64,000 nucleotides of DNA from Variovorax sp. OAS795. GTDB taxonomy: Bacteria > Pseudomonadota > Gammaproteobacteria > Burkholderiales > Burkholderiaceae_C. This document shows, piece after piece, positions 1-8,777 of the stretch. The DNA lies in NCBI RefSeq assembly GCF_040546685.1, contig NZ_JBEPOH010000001.1, positions 3,720,001-3,784,000 on the forward strand, in the 5' to 3' direction. A model generated the notes under the pieces. It was given only the letters and a program-made list of their open reading frames with translations, was not told the DNA's origin and did not search any database. The position numbers and the translations under genes were made by a program. The first letter of the stretch is position 1, and the number at the start of each line of letters is the position of its first letter.

Positions 1-79
1 GGCGCCTGACCTTGAAGCCACCGCCCAGGTCCTTGTCGTGCGGCTGAAGCAGTTGGGTCTGTGCGGTGGGGTCGGTCAT
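1..79 (-). CDS. Pirin family protein, N-terminal part only
   Basis: The reverse strand opens with an ATG at 79 and reads MTDPTAQTQLLQPHDKDLGG and onward to the window edge, so only about 26 residues are visible. The stretch HDKDLGGGFKVRR matches the usual beginning of a bacterial pirin (the R-x-D-L-G-G-F-x-V-R-R type start). A good ribosome site (GGAG, about 7 bases upstream) precedes the ATG. It lies 25 bases downstream of the flavodoxin-like gene on the same strand, so it is probably the fourth gene of the cluster that begins with another pirin at 1872. The rest of the gene is outside the window, so metal ligands cannot be checked. Confidence 0.72.
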   Translation of the reverse strand, partial: MTDPTAQTQLLQPHDKDLGGGFKVRR

Positions 80-104
80 CGTGCGCTCCGGGTATGGATG
101 GGTT

Positions 105-656
105 CTAGGCTCGCGATCTTGCCACCTCGGCGATGCGCTCGCCGAACGCCCGCGCGGTGTCGAAGTCGCCCTTGAACATCTCGGCCGGGCTCGCGTCCGA
201 AGGCGATTGCGTCAGCAGGCCGCCGTACCCGCCAACGTAGTTCATCGAATCGCGCGTGGCCGCCTTGTTGTTGGTCGGCAGGATGCCCATGCTGACCCAG
301 AGGCCGCTGTGCTGCATCGCAAGCGTCCACAGGTAGGCCATGGTCGCGACCTTGTCGCCGTTCATGGTGGCGCTGTTGGTGAAGCCCGCAAAGAGCTTGT
401 CCTTCCAGCCCTGCGTGTACCAGACCTTGGACGAGGCATCGGCGAATTTCTTGAACTGCCAGCTCACGCCGCCCATGTAGGTCGGCGAGCCGAAGACGAT
501 CGCGTCGGCCGCGGCCAGCGTCTCCCAGCCGCCTTCGGGCAGGTTGCCATCGGCGTCAATGGCGAGCAGCTGCGCGCCGGCCGACTCCGCCACGGCTTGC
601 GCAATGCGCTGGGTGTGGCCGTAGCCGGAATGGAAGACGACGACGATGTTTGCCAT
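105..656 (-). CDS. Flavodoxin-fold NAD(P)H-dependent oxidoreductase (WrbA-like)
   Basis: 183 residues, the normal size for a flavodoxin-like quinone or FMN reductase. The N-terminal VVFHSGYGHTQRIA is the phosphate-binding loop for FMN after the first beta strand. SPTYMGGVSWQFK near residue 60 and YVGGYGG near 140 are the other flavin-contact loops of WrbA-type proteins. Family members reduce quinones in the cytoplasm with NAD(P)H. The start is the ATG at 656; an upstream extension exists in frame but has no family similarity and runs into the DoxX gene. It sits between DoxX and a second pirin, all on one strand, which suggests a joint role in handling quinones or electrophiles. The exact substrate is unknown. 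Confidence 0.85.
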   Translation of the reverse strand: MANIVVVFHSGYGHTQRIAQAVAESAGAQLLAIDADGNLPEGGWETLAAADAIVFGSPTYMGGVSWQFKKFADASSKVWYTQGWKDKLFAGFTNSATMNGDKVATMAYLWTLAMQHSGLWVSMGILPTNNKAATRDSMNYVGGYGGLLTQSPSDASPAEMFKGDFDTARAFGERIAEVARSRA

Positions 657-687
657 GTTGGGGAACTCCTTGTGTCGAGGTTCGGCA

Positions 688-1098
688 TCAGCGCTTGTCG
701 ATGCTGAAGCGGCCGGGGCCGAAAGCGGCGAAGGCGAGCAGGCCACCGGCGATGGACATGTTCTTGAAGAACTGGATATTTTGCGTCGCGTCGACCCAGA
801 ACTTGTGGAAGAACAGGGCCGTGGCAACCGTGAAGACCGCCATGATCAGCGCCGTCCAGCGCGTCTTGAAGCCCACCAGCAGCGCAATGCCCAGGCCCAG
901 TTCGACAATGATCGCGATCGCGGCCCCCACTTCGGGCAGCGGCAGGCCCGTTGCCTTGGTGATGTAGCCGACCGTGCCCGCGAAGCCCATCAGCTTGCCG
1001 AAGCCGGCCGGAATGAACAGCGTGGCGATCAGGATTCGACCGACCAGCGCCAGGGCGTCCTGGGCTGCGTTGAAGGGGTGGGTGGTGGTATTTGCCAT
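688..1098 (-). CDS. DoxX family membrane protein
   Basis: 136 residues with four hydrophobic segments, the DoxX/SURF4-like layout. The sequence ALVGRILIATLFIPAGFGKL near the N-terminus is the family signature (a helix ending in xGxxKL), followed by GLPLPEVGAAIAIIVELGLG. DoxX proteins are inner-membrane proteins that often pair with thiol or quinone metabolism. The ATG at 1098 has a GAGGAG ribosome site; an in-frame ATG at 1152 would add 18 unrelated residues. It is the second gene of the leftward pirin-DoxX-flavodoxin-pirin cluster. A precise biochemical role is not established for this branch. Confidence 0.85.
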   Translation of the reverse strand: MANTTTHPFNAAQDALALVGRILIATLFIPAGFGKLMGFAGTVGYITKATGLPLPEVGAAIAIIVELGLGIALLVGFKTRWTALIMAVFTVATALFFHKFWVDATQNIQFFKNMSIAGGLLAFAAFGPGRFSIDKR

Positions 1099-1170
1099 GG
1101 TTGAAAAACTCCTCGGTTGATGAAATGAAAGGCACAAGAATGCCGGGTGCACAAGGCACCCGGCGGTGGA

Positions 1171-1872
1171 TCAGGCGGCCAGGTCGAACACCAGCACTTC
1201 GGCGTCCTTGCCGGCAGCCAGCGTGAGCTGCGATTCGCCTTCGAGCATCGCGGCGTCACCGCCCGCGAGCTTCTGGCCATTGACTTCGAGCTCGCCGCGC
1301 ACCAGGTGCACGTAGCTCTTGCGCGCCGGGTCGAGCGCCAGGCTGGCCTTCTCGTCGCCGTCGAGCAAGCCCGCGAACAGGCGCGCATCGGCATGCACGG
1401 TCACCGAACCGTCGGCGCCGTCCGGCGAGGCCACCAGGCGCAGCTTGCCGCGCTTCTCAGCGTCGCTGAATTGCTTCTGCTCGTAGCCCGGCGCAATGCC
1501 GCGCACGTTGGGCTGGATCCAGATCTGCAGGAAGTGCGTGGTCTCGTCGGCCTTATGGTTGAACTCGCTGTGCATCACGCCGCGGCCCGCGCTCATCCGC
1601 TGCACGTCGCCCGGCGGAATGGATTCCACGTTGCCCATGCTGTCCTTGTGCGCCAGTTCGCCCGAGAGAACATAGCTGATGATTTCCATGTCCTTGTGGC
1701 CATGGGTGCCGAAGCCGGCGCCGGCGGCCACGCGGTCTTCGTTGATGACCCGCAGGTTGCCGAAACCCATGTAGGCCGGGTCGTAGTAGCCGGCAAAGGA
1801 AAAGCTGTGGAACGAGCGCAGCCAGCCATGGTCGGCATAACCGCGTTCCTGTGATTTACGGACTTGCAACAT
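1171..1872 (-). CDS. Pirin family protein (quercetinase-like, YhaK type)
   Basis: 233 residues, a complete bicupin pirin. The four metal ligands of pirins are all present: His57 and His59 (in THGHKDMEIISYVL) and His101 and Glu103 (in GVMHSEFN), so the N-terminal cupin should bind iron. Family members act as quercetin 2,3-dioxygenases in vitro or as redox-sensing regulators; which applies here cannot be told. The ATG at 1872 is preceded by AAGGAGATCG, a good ribosome site. It is the first gene of the leftward cluster and is divergent from the LysR gene at 2040, its likely regulator. Confidence 0.88.
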   Translation of the reverse strand: MLQVRKSQERGYADHGWLRSFHSFSFAGYYDPAYMGFGNLRVINEDRVAAGAGFGTHGHKDMEIISYVLSGELAHKDSMGNVESIPPGDVQRMSAGRGVMHSEFNHKADETTHFLQIWIQPNVRGIAPGYEQKQFSDAEKRGKLRLVASPDGADGSVTVHADARLFAGLLDGDEKASLALDPARKSYVHLVRGELEVNGQKLAGGDAAMLEGESQLTLAAGKDAEVLVFDLAA

Positions 1873-1991
1873 CGTCGATCTCCTTGGCCCTGCCCCCGAG
1901 GGGATGCCCGGGCCTTCTTCGTATGCCGCGCCGGATGCGCAGCGGATGTGAAGAACTTTAGGCCCCCGCCCCGGCTGCAAAAGCGCCGGGT

Positions 1992-2010
1992 TTTGATGGC
2001 ATCATTCAAA
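1992..2010. promoter_or_regulatory. Probable LysR-type operator (TTTGA-N9-TCAAA)
   Basis: In the 167-base gap between the divergent pirin and LysR genes, TTTGA at 1992-1996 and TCAAA at 2006-2010 form an inverted repeat with 9 bases between. This includes the T-N11-A pattern that LysR proteins use. The centre GATGGCATC is itself nearly symmetrical. It lies 30 bases before the LysR start, as expected for an autoregulatory and divergent-activation site. Binding is inferred. Confidence 0.5.
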
Positions 2011-2039
2011 TTTTTTGATCATTCGATCGCGCAATCCAC

Positions 2040-2993
2040 ATGCCCAGCGCCAGAGACGTACTCACCCCCGACGCCCTCGCCATGCTGCAGACCGTGGCCA
2101 GCACCGGCAGCTTTGCAGGCGCCGCCCGCGAACTCAACCTGGTGCCCAGCGCGCTCAGCTACCGCGTGCGACAGATCGAGGACGCGCTCGACGTGCTGCT
2201 GTTCGACCGCAGCACGCGGCAGGCCCGCATCACCGAAGCCGGCGCCGAGCTGCTGCGCGAGTCGGCGCGGCTCCTGGGCGAGATCGATGCGGTGGCCAAC
2301 CGCGTGAAGCGCGTGGCCACCGGCTGGGAGCCGATGCTCACCATCGCGGTCGACAGCGTGATCGCGCGCGATCCGCTGCTCGACCTGGCCACCGCCTTCT
2401 TCGCGCTCGACCCGCCCACGCGGCTCAAGCTGCGCGACGAGACGCTGCTCGGCACCATCGAGGCGCTGACCAGCGGCGAGGCCGACCTGGCCATTGGCGC
2501 GGTGCTCGATGCGGCGAGCCTGGCCTTCACCGCCACGGGCATCCGCAGCCGGCCGATCGGCGAACTGTGCTTCGTCTATGCGGTGGCGCCGCACCATCCG
2601 CTCGCGCGCCTGCCCGAGCCGTTGACCGATGCGGTGCTGCGCCAGCACCGTGCGGTGGCCGCTGCCGACTCGGTACGCAGCGGGCCGAGCATGACGGTCA
2701 ACCTCGTCGGCGGACAGGACGTGCTCACGGTCCCCAGCATGCACGCCAAGCTGAACGCGCAGCTGCACGGCCTGGGCGGCGGCTTTCTGCCCGAGCCCAT
2801 GGCGCGCCCGTACATCGAGGCCGGGCACCTGGTCGAACGCAAGACCGAACGGCTTCCGCCGCTCGCGACCATGCACTGCGCATGGCGCGTGCGCAGCGCC
2901 GGCGGGCCCGGCCGCGCGCTCGAATGGTGGCTCGCGCAATTCGAGCACGAGGCCACGCGCCGCGCGCTGCTGGAGCGGCATCGGGGCCGCTGA
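2040..2993 (+). CDS. LysR family transcriptional regulator
   Basis: 317 residues. Residues 9-68 form the winged helix-turn-helix; TGSFAGAARELNLVPSALSY is the LysR recognition-helix region. The remainder is the LysR substrate-binding domain that senses a small molecule. It is divergent from the pirin/DoxX/flavodoxin genes and has an inverted repeat in the shared upstream region, so it most likely activates that cluster in response to an electrophile or quinone, and represses itself. The inducer is unknown. Confidence 0.92.
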   Translation: MPSARDVLTPDALAMLQTVASTGSFAGAARELNLVPSALSYRVRQIEDALDVLLFDRSTRQARITEAGAELLRESARLLGEIDAVANRVKRVATGWEPMLTIAVDSVIARDPLLDLATAFFALDPPTRLKLRDETLLGTIEALTSGEADLAIGAVLDAASLAFTATGIRSRPIGELCFVYAVAPHHPLARLPEPLTDAVLRQHRAVAAADSVRSGPSMTVNLVGGQDVLTVPSMHAKLNAQLHGLGGGFLPEPMARPYIEAGHLVERKTERLPPLATMHCAWRVRSAGGPGRALEWWLAQFEHEATRRALLERHRGR

Positions 2994-3082
2994 ACGCCCA
3001 CCGCCCGGAAGCACCCTGCGCAGACCGTTGTAGAGTCCTGTCACATCCACCCGTTTCCCCGTACACAAGAAAAGAGTCCCCC

Positions 3083-4171
3083 ATGACCACTCGCGCAACT
3101 GCAAAGAAGGCAAAGGCCGACCGCCACCGAAGCCCCGCCGCCCCGCGCCACTACGCCATCGTCGGCGCCGGCATTGCCGGCGTGGCCTGCGCCCGCACGC
3201 TGGTGCAGGCCGGCCACAAGGTCACGGTGTTCGAACGCGAAGCCGCCCCCGGTGGGCGCATGGCGAGCGTCGACACCGCCTTCGGCCGCTTCGACAGCGG
3301 CGCGCAGTACTTCACCGTGCGCGATCCCCGCTTTGCGCTGGCGCTGGAAGCCACGCCCAATCTCTGCCGCCCCTGGAGCGCCAACCTCGTGCGCGTGCTC
3401 GATGCCCACGGCCGCGTGGCCGAGGCCGCCCTGCCCGGCCGCGAATCGCACTGGGTGGCCCAGCCCGGCATGGATGCGCTGGTAGGCCACTGGGCCGCGC
3501 CGCTCGGCGCCAGCCTCGTTCCCAACACGCAGGTCACGCAGATCGAACCCGATGCGCTCGATGCCAGGCGCTGGCAGCTGCGCACCGCGGGCGAGGACGA
3601 TTCGCAGCACGTGTACTCGGGCTTCGACGGCGTTCTGCTGGCGGTACCGCCTTCGCGCACGCGCGCACTGCTTGGCGATGGCAAGCTGTCCGCAGCCATC
3701 AGCCAGAAGATCGAACCGGTGCGCATCGCGCCCTGCTGGACGCTGATGATCGCCTTCCCCCAGGCCAACCAGCCCACCATGTCGCACCTGGGCCCGCAAT
3801 GGAATGCGGCGCGCAGCACGCACCACCGCGTGGCGTGGCTCGCACGCGAGTCGTCCAAGCCGGGCCGTGAGCGCGTCGAGCGCTGGACGCTGCAGGCCAG
3901 CGCCGCCTGGTCGCAGGAACACCTGCGCGACGATGCCGCACGCGTCGAGGCCAAGCTGCTGCGCGCCTTCGCCGAGATCACCGGCATCCATGCCGCGCCC
4001 ACGCACGCCCAGGCACGCTGCTGGACCGAAGCCCAGACCCAGGTCCCCGTCGGCAAGAGCCATCTCTGGGACGCCAAGGCACGCATCGGCGTGGCCGGCG
4101 ACTGGTGCACCGGGCACCGGGTGGAAGACGCGTTTCTTTCGGGCCTGTCGCTGGCGCTGGCAGCGGCCTGA
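3083..4171 (+). CDS. FAD-dependent amine-oxidase-like oxidoreductase (renalase-type)
   Basis: 362 residues. A basic, flexible N-terminus of about 22 residues is followed by the dinucleotide-binding motif [16 protein letters not shown] (from about residue 25), then [13 protein letters not shown], the second FAD-contact segment of amine-oxidase/renalase proteins. [19 protein letters not shown] near the C-terminus is the FAD-closing motif. Members of this group oxidise amines or abnormal nicotinamide forms in the cytoplasm; the substrate here is unknown. The gene ends 13 bases before gluQ-rs and may be cotranscribed with it. The N-terminal basic stretch resembles a poorly conserved tail, so the exact start is less certain than the fold. 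Confidence 0.82.
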   Translation: MTTRATAKKAKADRHRSPAAPRHYAIVGAGIAGVACARTLVQAGHKVTVFEREAAPGGRMASVDTAFGRFDSGAQYFTVRDPRFALALEATPNLCRPWSANLVRVLDAHGRVAEAALPGRESHWVAQPGMDALVGHWAAPLGASLVPNTQVTQIEPDALDARRWQLRTAGEDDSQHVYSGFDGVLLAVPPSRTRALLGDGKLSAAISQKIEPVRIAPCWTLMIAFPQANQPTMSHLGPQWNAARSTHHRVAWLARESSKPGRERVERWTLQASAAWSQEHLRDDAARVEAKLLRAFAEITGIHAAPTHAQARCWTEAQTQVPVGKSHLWDAKARIGVAGDWCTGHRVEDAFLSGLSLALAAA

Positions 4172-4184
4172 AATCCGACAAGGG

Positions 4185-5108
4185 ATGCGGGAGACCGGCC
4201 GCTTCGCCCCCTCCCCCACCGGCCCGCTGCATGCCGGCTCGCTGGTGGCGGCGCTTGCGAGCTGGCTCGACGTGCGCGCCCGCGGCCCCAAGGCGCGCTG
4301 GCTGATCCGCATCGAGGACGCCGATACCGAACGTTGCCTGCCCGGCATGGGCGAGCACATCCTCAGGCAACTGGCCGAGTGCAGCCTGCTGCCCGATGAA
4401 ACGCCGGTATGGCAGACAACGCGCACCGAGCGCTACGAGGCTGCACTCGCCAGGCTGCAAACGCTCGGCCTCGCCTACCCCTGCGGCTGTTCGCGCAAGG
4501 ACATCGACGACGCGCTGGCTCGCCTGGGCCGGCCGCACACCCGCCATGGCGAACGGGTCTATCCAGGCACCTGCCGCAACGGCCTGCACGGCAAGCCCGC
4601 GCGGGCATGGCGCTTTGCCGCCGAGAAGTTCGAATCCACCCAGCCAGCGTTGCCGCGCGGCGAGCTCTGCTGGACCGACCGCCGCCTGGGCCGCCAGTGC
4701 CAGCATGTCAGCCGCGAGGTCGGCGACTTCGTGCTGCGCCGCGCCGACGGCCCCTGGGCCTACCAGCTCGCGGTGGTGGTCGACGATGCCGAGCAAGGCG
4801 TGACCGACGTGGTCCGCGGCGAAGACCTGGCCGACAACACCGCGCGCCAGGTCCTCTTGCAGCGCGCGCTCGACCTGCCCACACCCAGCTACCTGCACAC
4901 GCCGCTGGTGCGTGGCGCGGACGGCGACAAGCTCTCCAAGCAGAACGGCGCGACCGCCATCGACACCGCCACGCCTGCGGCCGCACTCGCGTCTCTCGAC
5001 GCCGCCGCGCGCGTACTCGGCCTGGGCCCTGCGCAGGGGAGCACCTGCGCCGTCGCATTGGCCGGCTGGGTGCCCGAATGGGGCCATCTCTACAATTCGC
5101 GGCCGTAA
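4185..5108 (+). CDS. gluQ: Glutamyl-Q tRNA(Asp) synthetase
   Basis: 307 residues, the length of the catalytic-core-only glutamyl-tRNA synthetase paralogue that charges glutamate onto queuosine at position 34 of tRNA(Asp). [14 protein letters not shown] holds the HIGH-type class I signature, DKLSKQ is the KMSKS equivalent, and [10 protein letters not shown] is the glutamate pocket. The zinc-site cysteines are visible in YPCGCSRKD and YPGTC. The anticodon-binding domain of true GltX is absent, which separates this enzyme from GltX. The ATG at 4185 is the first one after the upstream gene and begins the conserved fold directly. Its TAA overlaps the ATG of trmB by one base. Confidence 0.93.
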   Translation: MRETGRFAPSPTGPLHAGSLVAALASWLDVRARGPKARWLIRIEDADTERCLPGMGEHILRQLAECSLLPDETPVWQTTRTERYEAALARLQTLGLAYPCGCSRKDIDDALARLGRPHTRHGERVYPGTCRNGLHGKPARAWRFAAEKFESTQPALPRGELCWTDRRLGRQCQHVSREVGDFVLRRADGPWAYQLAVVVDDAEQGVTDVVRGEDLADNTARQVLLQRALDLPTPSYLHTPLVRGADGDKLSKQNGATAIDTATPAAALASLDAAARVLGLGPAQGSTCAVALAGWVPEWGHLYNSRP

Positions 5109-5857
5109 TGACCTCTTCCGACACCGTGCCCCACGACCTCCCCCCCAGCGACGACAACGCGGGCGACGACGACAACAAGCCGCATCCGCTGCACCGCCGC
5201 CTCAAGAGCTTCGTGAAGCGCGCGGGCCGCACCACCGACGGCCAGGCGCGCGCCTTTGCCGAACTCGGCCCGCTGTTCCTCATTCCCTACCGGCCCGAGC
5301 CGCTCGACCTGACGGCAGCCTTCGGCGGCCGCGTTGCGCCCACGGTGCTCGAGATCGGCTTCGGCATGGGCGAGGCCACCGCCCACATCGCCACGGTGAT
5401 GCCCGAGACCCACTTTCTCTGCTGCGAAGTGCACGAGCCCGGCGTGGGCGCGCTGCTCAAGCGCATCGGCGAACAATCGATCACCAACATCCGCATCTGC
5501 GCGCACGATGCGGTCGACGTGCTCGACCACATGCTGCAGCCCGATTCGCTGGCCGGCGTGCATGTGTTCTTTCCCGACCCGTGGCACAAGAAGCGCCACA
5601 ACAAGCGCCGGCTGATCCAGCCCGGGTTCGTGAAGAAGCTGGCCGAGCACCTGCGCCCGGGCGGCTACATCCATTGCGCGACCGACTGGCAGCCCTATGC
5701 CGAGCAGATGCTCGAGGTGCTGTCGGCCGAACCGCTGCTGCGCAACACGGCCGAAGGCTACGCCCCCAAGCCCGCCTACCGGCCGCTGACCAAGTTCGAG
5801 AACCGTGGCCTGAAGCTGGGCCACGGGGTCTGGGACCTGGTGTTCCAGCGCGCCTGA
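5108..5857 (+). CDS. trmB: tRNA (guanine-N7-)-methyltransferase
   Basis: 249 residues. The SAM-binding motif [15 protein letters not shown] follows an acidic, low-complexity N-terminal tail of about 25 residues. [19 protein letters not shown] is the diagnostic TrmB motif that contacts the tRNA and holds the active-site Asp. The enzyme makes m7G46 in the tRNA variable loop using SAM. The start overlaps the gluQ-rs stop (TAATG), so the two tRNA-modifying enzymes are translationally coupled. The gene ends 16 bases from the convergent MocR gene. Confidence 0.95.
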   Translation: MTSSDTVPHDLPPSDDNAGDDDNKPHPLHRRLKSFVKRAGRTTDGQARAFAELGPLFLIPYRPEPLDLTAAFGGRVAPTVLEIGFGMGEATAHIATVMPETHFLCCEVHEPGVGALLKRIGEQSITNIRICAHDAVDVLDHMLQPDSLAGVHVFFPDPWHKKRHNKRRLIQPGFVKKLAEHLRPGGYIHCATDWQPYAEQMLEVLSAEPLLRNTAEGYAPKPAYRPLTKFENRGLKLGHGVWDLVFQRA

Positions 5858-5873
5858 ACCGCGACCTTCCTGT

Positions 5874-7322
5874 TCAGGGTCCGCGACCCAGCGCCGTGCG
5901 CAATCGCGCCGCAAGCTGCTGCGCCTCTGCGGCCGAAGCAACGTTGGTGAAGCCCATCAGCAGCCCCTCGTCATCGAAAGCCGCCGTGCCTCGCCTGGAC
6001 AGCGGCTGGCAGTTCAGGCCCGCGCATTGCGCGCGGCGGGCCAGCTCCTCGTCGCTTTCCCGGCGCTGCGCGAAGCGTGCGATCAGGTGCATGCCGCCGC
6101 TTTGCAGGTCGATGCGCACGCCGTCGCCGAAGGCCTTGCGCAATGCGGCTGCGAGCATGCCCCGACGGCGTGCATAGAGGAGCCGCATCTTCTTCAGGTG
6201 GCGGGAGAAATGGCCTTCGCGCATGAAGTCGGCCACCACCGCTTGCGTGATCTGCGGGCTTCCGTTGGACCAGGTGCCGGCGGCAACGCCGAAGGCATCG
6301 CGCAATGCGTCGGGCACCACCAGGTAGCCCAGCGCCAGGCCGGGGAACAGCACCTTCGAGAAGCTGCCGGCATACAGCACGCGATCGTGCCCGTCGAGGC
6401 TCTTGAGTGCGGGCAGCGGCGCGCCGGCGTAGCGGTACTCGCCGTCGTAGTCGTCCTCAATGATCCAGGCCTTGGCCTCGGAGGCCCAGTCGAGCAATTG
6501 CAGCCGTCGAGCGAGCGACATCGAGACCCCCAGCGGCGCCTGGTGCGACGGCGTGACGACGGCCATCCTGGCGTCTGCCGCCTTGCGCAGGCCGCGCGCC
6601 ACGTCCATGCCTTGCGGGTCGACCGGCACCGGCACGGGGCGCTGGCCGGCGCTGCGCAGCACCTCGTGCGTGGGCATGTAGCCCGGGTCTTCCACCCACA
6701 CGCGGTCGTCCTTCGCGAGCAGCGTGTGCGAGACGAGCGCGAGCGAAGCGCGATAGCCGCCGGTCACGACGACCTGCGACGGCTGGCACGGTACGCCGCG
6801 GGAGACGCGCAGGTAGGCGGCGATGGCCGTGCGCAACGCCGGATGGCCGGAGGGGTCGCCATAGAACATGTCGGCCGCGCTTGTGGCTCGGGCGCGCCGC
6901 GCAGCCAGGCGCGCCCAGAGCTTGCGCGGAAAGGCATCGAGCGCCGGGATGCCCAGCTGCAGGGGCGGCGGCGCAGCGGGCTCGGCAAGTGCCTGCCCGG
7001 CGCTGGGGTCCGGCCCGCCTCTTTGAGGCCCGCGCCGCGCCGGCCGCCGCACAGGGAGCGAGGGCGAAACCACCGTGCCTGCCTGGCCTTGCGGCGAGAA
7101 ATAGCCTTCACCTGCGAGCTGGTTGTAGGCCGTCTCGATGGTGCCGCGCGCCACGCCCAGTTCGCTCGCCAGGTTGCGGGCGGACGCCACGCGGTCACCC
7201 GGGCGAAGCACACCCGTTTCGATGGCCGCCCTGAAGCGCTCGTAGACCTGCCGGTACAGCGGCGCGGAGGCCGCGCGGTCGATCCCGAGCAGGGCGGCAG
7301 AAGAATTCTTCGCTTCGATCAT
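5874..7322 (-). CDS. MocR/PdxR family transcriptional regulator with aminotransferase-like domain
   Basis: 482 residues, the standard MocR two-domain size. Residues 15-85 form a GntR-type winged helix (APLYRQVYERFRAAIETG, then LASELGVARGTIETAYNQL). Residues 115-480 are a fold-type I aminotransferase domain; the PLP lysine lies in AGSFSKVLFPGLALGY and the PLP-phosphate region in EDDYDGEYRY. Such proteins sense pyridoxal phosphate or an amino acid and often control a divergent gene. Here the divergent gene is the SDR-like protein at 7416. Nothing nearby encodes vitamin B6 synthesis, so the PdxR name proper is not supported. Confidence 0.9.
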   Translation of the reverse strand: MIEAKNSSAALLGIDRAASAPLYRQVYERFRAAIETGVLRPGDRVASARNLASELGVARGTIETAYNQLAGEGYFSPQGQAGTVVSPSLPVRRPARRGPQRGGPDPSAGQALAEPAAPPPLQLGIPALDAFPRKLWARLAARRARATSAADMFYGDPSGHPALRTAIAAYLRVSRGVPCQPSQVVVTGGYRASLALVSHTLLAKDDRVWVEDPGYMPTHEVLRSAGQRPVPVPVDPQGMDVARGLRKAADARMAVVTPSHQAPLGVSMSLARRLQLLDWASEAKAWIIEDDYDGEYRYAGAPLPALKSLDGHDRVLYAGSFSKVLFPGLALGYLVVPDALRDAFGVAAGTWSNGSPQITQAVVADFMREGHFSRHLKKMRLLYARRRGMLAAALRKAFGDGVRIDLQSGGMHLIARFAQRRESDEELARRAQCAGLNCQPLSRRGTAAFDDEGLLMGFTNVASAAEAQQLAARLRTALGRGP

Positions 7323-7334
7323 GGCCTGCTCATT

Positions 7335-7380
7335 TTGGCGAATCTTGGCTCTTTGAGGTGGGGCATGGAGAACCTAAGCT
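7335..7380 (+). promoter_or_regulatory. Divergent promoter with TTGGC direct repeats
   Basis: Between the MocR gene (starts 7322) and the SDR-like gene (7416) there are two TTGGC copies at 7335-7339 and 7345-7349, ten bases apart, one helical turn. A possible promoter follows: TTGAGG at 7353-7358 and TAAGCT at 7375-7380 with a 16-base spacer. MocR proteins commonly bind direct repeats. The pattern is short, so this is tentative. Confidence 0.35.
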
Positions 7381-7415
7381 GGACCCGGTCGAACAGGCCA
7401 GGAAGAGAAAAGGAC

Positions 7416-8171
7416 ATGCAAATGAGCGAGAAGATATTCGTGGCGGGTGCTTCCGGCGCGATCGGCAAGGCGCTGGTGCCGCTGCTGGTCGAGGCGGGAT
7501 ACACGGTCTACGGCAGCACCCGGCGCGCCGAGCGCGCGCATGCGCTCGAGGCGCACGGCGCACGGCCGGTCATCGTCGACGTGTTCGACGCCGAGGCCCT
7601 GCGCGCGGCACTGGTGCGCATTGCGCCGGCCGCCGTCATCCACCAGCTCACCGACCTGCCGCGGGATCTCGATCCAGCGCTCATGGCCGATGCCGCCCAC
7701 CGCAACGCCAGCGTGCGCACCGAAGGCACACGCAACCTCGTGGCCGCGTCGCTCGCGGCCGGCACCCGCCGGCTGGTAGCACAGAGCATCGCGTGGTTGT
7801 ACGCGCCCGGCCCGCTGCCCCATGTCGAGGCGCATCCGCTCGACCTCGAGGCGGAAGGCACCCGCCGCGTCAGCGTGGACGGCGTGGCGGCGCTGGAAAG
7901 CAGCGTGCTCGCCACGCCGGGCCTCGCGGGCACGGTGCTGCGCTACGGCCAGTTCTACGGCCCGGGAACACCCCACAGCGGGCCTCGGGGCACATGCCCG
8001 GTCCACGTGGAAGCCGCGGCCTGGGCGGCGGTGCTGGCACTGAAGCATTCCCAAGGGGGGATCTTCAACATCGCCGAAGACAGTCCCGACGTCAGCAGCG
8101 CGAAGGCGAGGCGCGAACTCGGCTGGCATCCTTCGCTGCGGCTGCGCCAGCGCCAGGGAGCGGCATCGTGA
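7416..8171 (+). CDS. NAD-dependent epimerase/dehydratase-like (extended SDR) protein
   Basis: 251 residues. IFVAGASGAIGKALVPLL is the Rossmann nucleotide-binding start (GxSGxIG), and QFYGPGT is found in extended SDRs. The usual catalytic YxxxK is not seen: the matching position reads VDGVAALESSVL, with Tyr and Lys both replaced. It may therefore bind NAD(P) without classic SDR chemistry. The ATG at 7416 is used; an ATG at 7422 (MSEK) has better spacing to the AGGA at 7411 and is an equally good choice. The stop overlaps the GTG of the cupin gene by four bases. It is divergent from the MocR regulator, its likely controller. Confidence 0.8.
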   Translation: MQMSEKIFVAGASGAIGKALVPLLVEAGYTVYGSTRRAERAHALEAHGARPVIVDVFDAEALRAALVRIAPAAVIHQLTDLPRDLDPALMADAAHRNASVRTEGTRNLVAASLAAGTRRLVAQSIAWLYAPGPLPHVEAHPLDLEAEGTRRVSVDGVAALESSVLATPGLAGTVLRYGQFYGPGTPHSGPRGTCPVHVEAAAWAAVLALKHSQGGIFNIAEDSPDVSSAKARRELGWHPSLRLRQRQGAAS

Positions 8172-8701
8172 AGGCGCCACCGCTTCGCCGCGGCGCGTTC
8201 GGTGCCGGGCTTGCGGCCCTGTCGCTCGCGCTGGCTGCCGGCTGGGCGCTGATGCCCCACGGGGACCGGCAGGAGGCGGCGCAGTGGCTGGCCGACGTCT
8301 GCAGCAGCGTGGCACGGCCGATGTTCTCGTCCGCGCCAACGCCCGCGGGCTCGGGCGCCGAGGCGAGGCCCGCGGTGTCGTCCCGGGTGCTTTCTTGCGA
8401 AGCCTTGCCGAACGTGCCGGGCAAATCGGTGACCACGGTGCTCGTCGACTTTCCGCCGCTGGCCTACTCGCCCGCCCATCGGCATCCGGGCTCGGTGACC
8501 GCGGTCATTCTCGAAGGCACGATCCGCTCCCAGCTCGGCGGCGGCCCGGTGGGCACCTACAAGACTGGCGAGACCTTCTTCGAGCCGCCGCGCACGCTGC
8601 ACCTCTTTGCGGAGAACCCCGATCCCGCTCGCCACGCCAGGCTGCTGGCGGTGTTCGTGGCCGACGAGAACTGCGGGCCCCTGGTGCTGCCGCCCGACTG
8701 A
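8168..8701 (+). CDS. Membrane-anchored or exported cupin-domain protein
   Basis: 177 residues. A GTG start at 8168 overlaps the stop of the previous gene (GTGA), giving translational coupling. Residues 9-30 are one hydrophobic helix (a signal peptide or anchor). The cupin core follows: HRHPGSVTAVILEGTI, GETFFEPP and HLFAEN. Such small cupins bind a metal through the His residues. The pairing with an SDR-like protein under a MocR regulator points to small-molecule metabolism or sensing at the envelope, but no substrate can be named. A later ATG inside the hydrophobic region is possible but would cut the helix. Confidence 0.75.
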   Translation: MKAPPLRRGAFGAGLAALSLALAAGWALMPHGDRQEAAQWLADVCSSVARPMFSSAPTPAGSGAEARPAVSSRVLSCEALPNVPGKSVTTVLVDFPPLAYSPAHRHPGSVTAVILEGTIRSQLGGGPVGTYKTGETFFEPPRTLHLFAENPDPARHARLLAVFVADENCGPLVLPPD

Positions 8702-8777
8702 AAGTCGCGCAAACCCGCCTTTCCCGCGGGCATCGAACTTGCTACACTTTTTTACTAATTTGTATGAAGGGTGGCAC

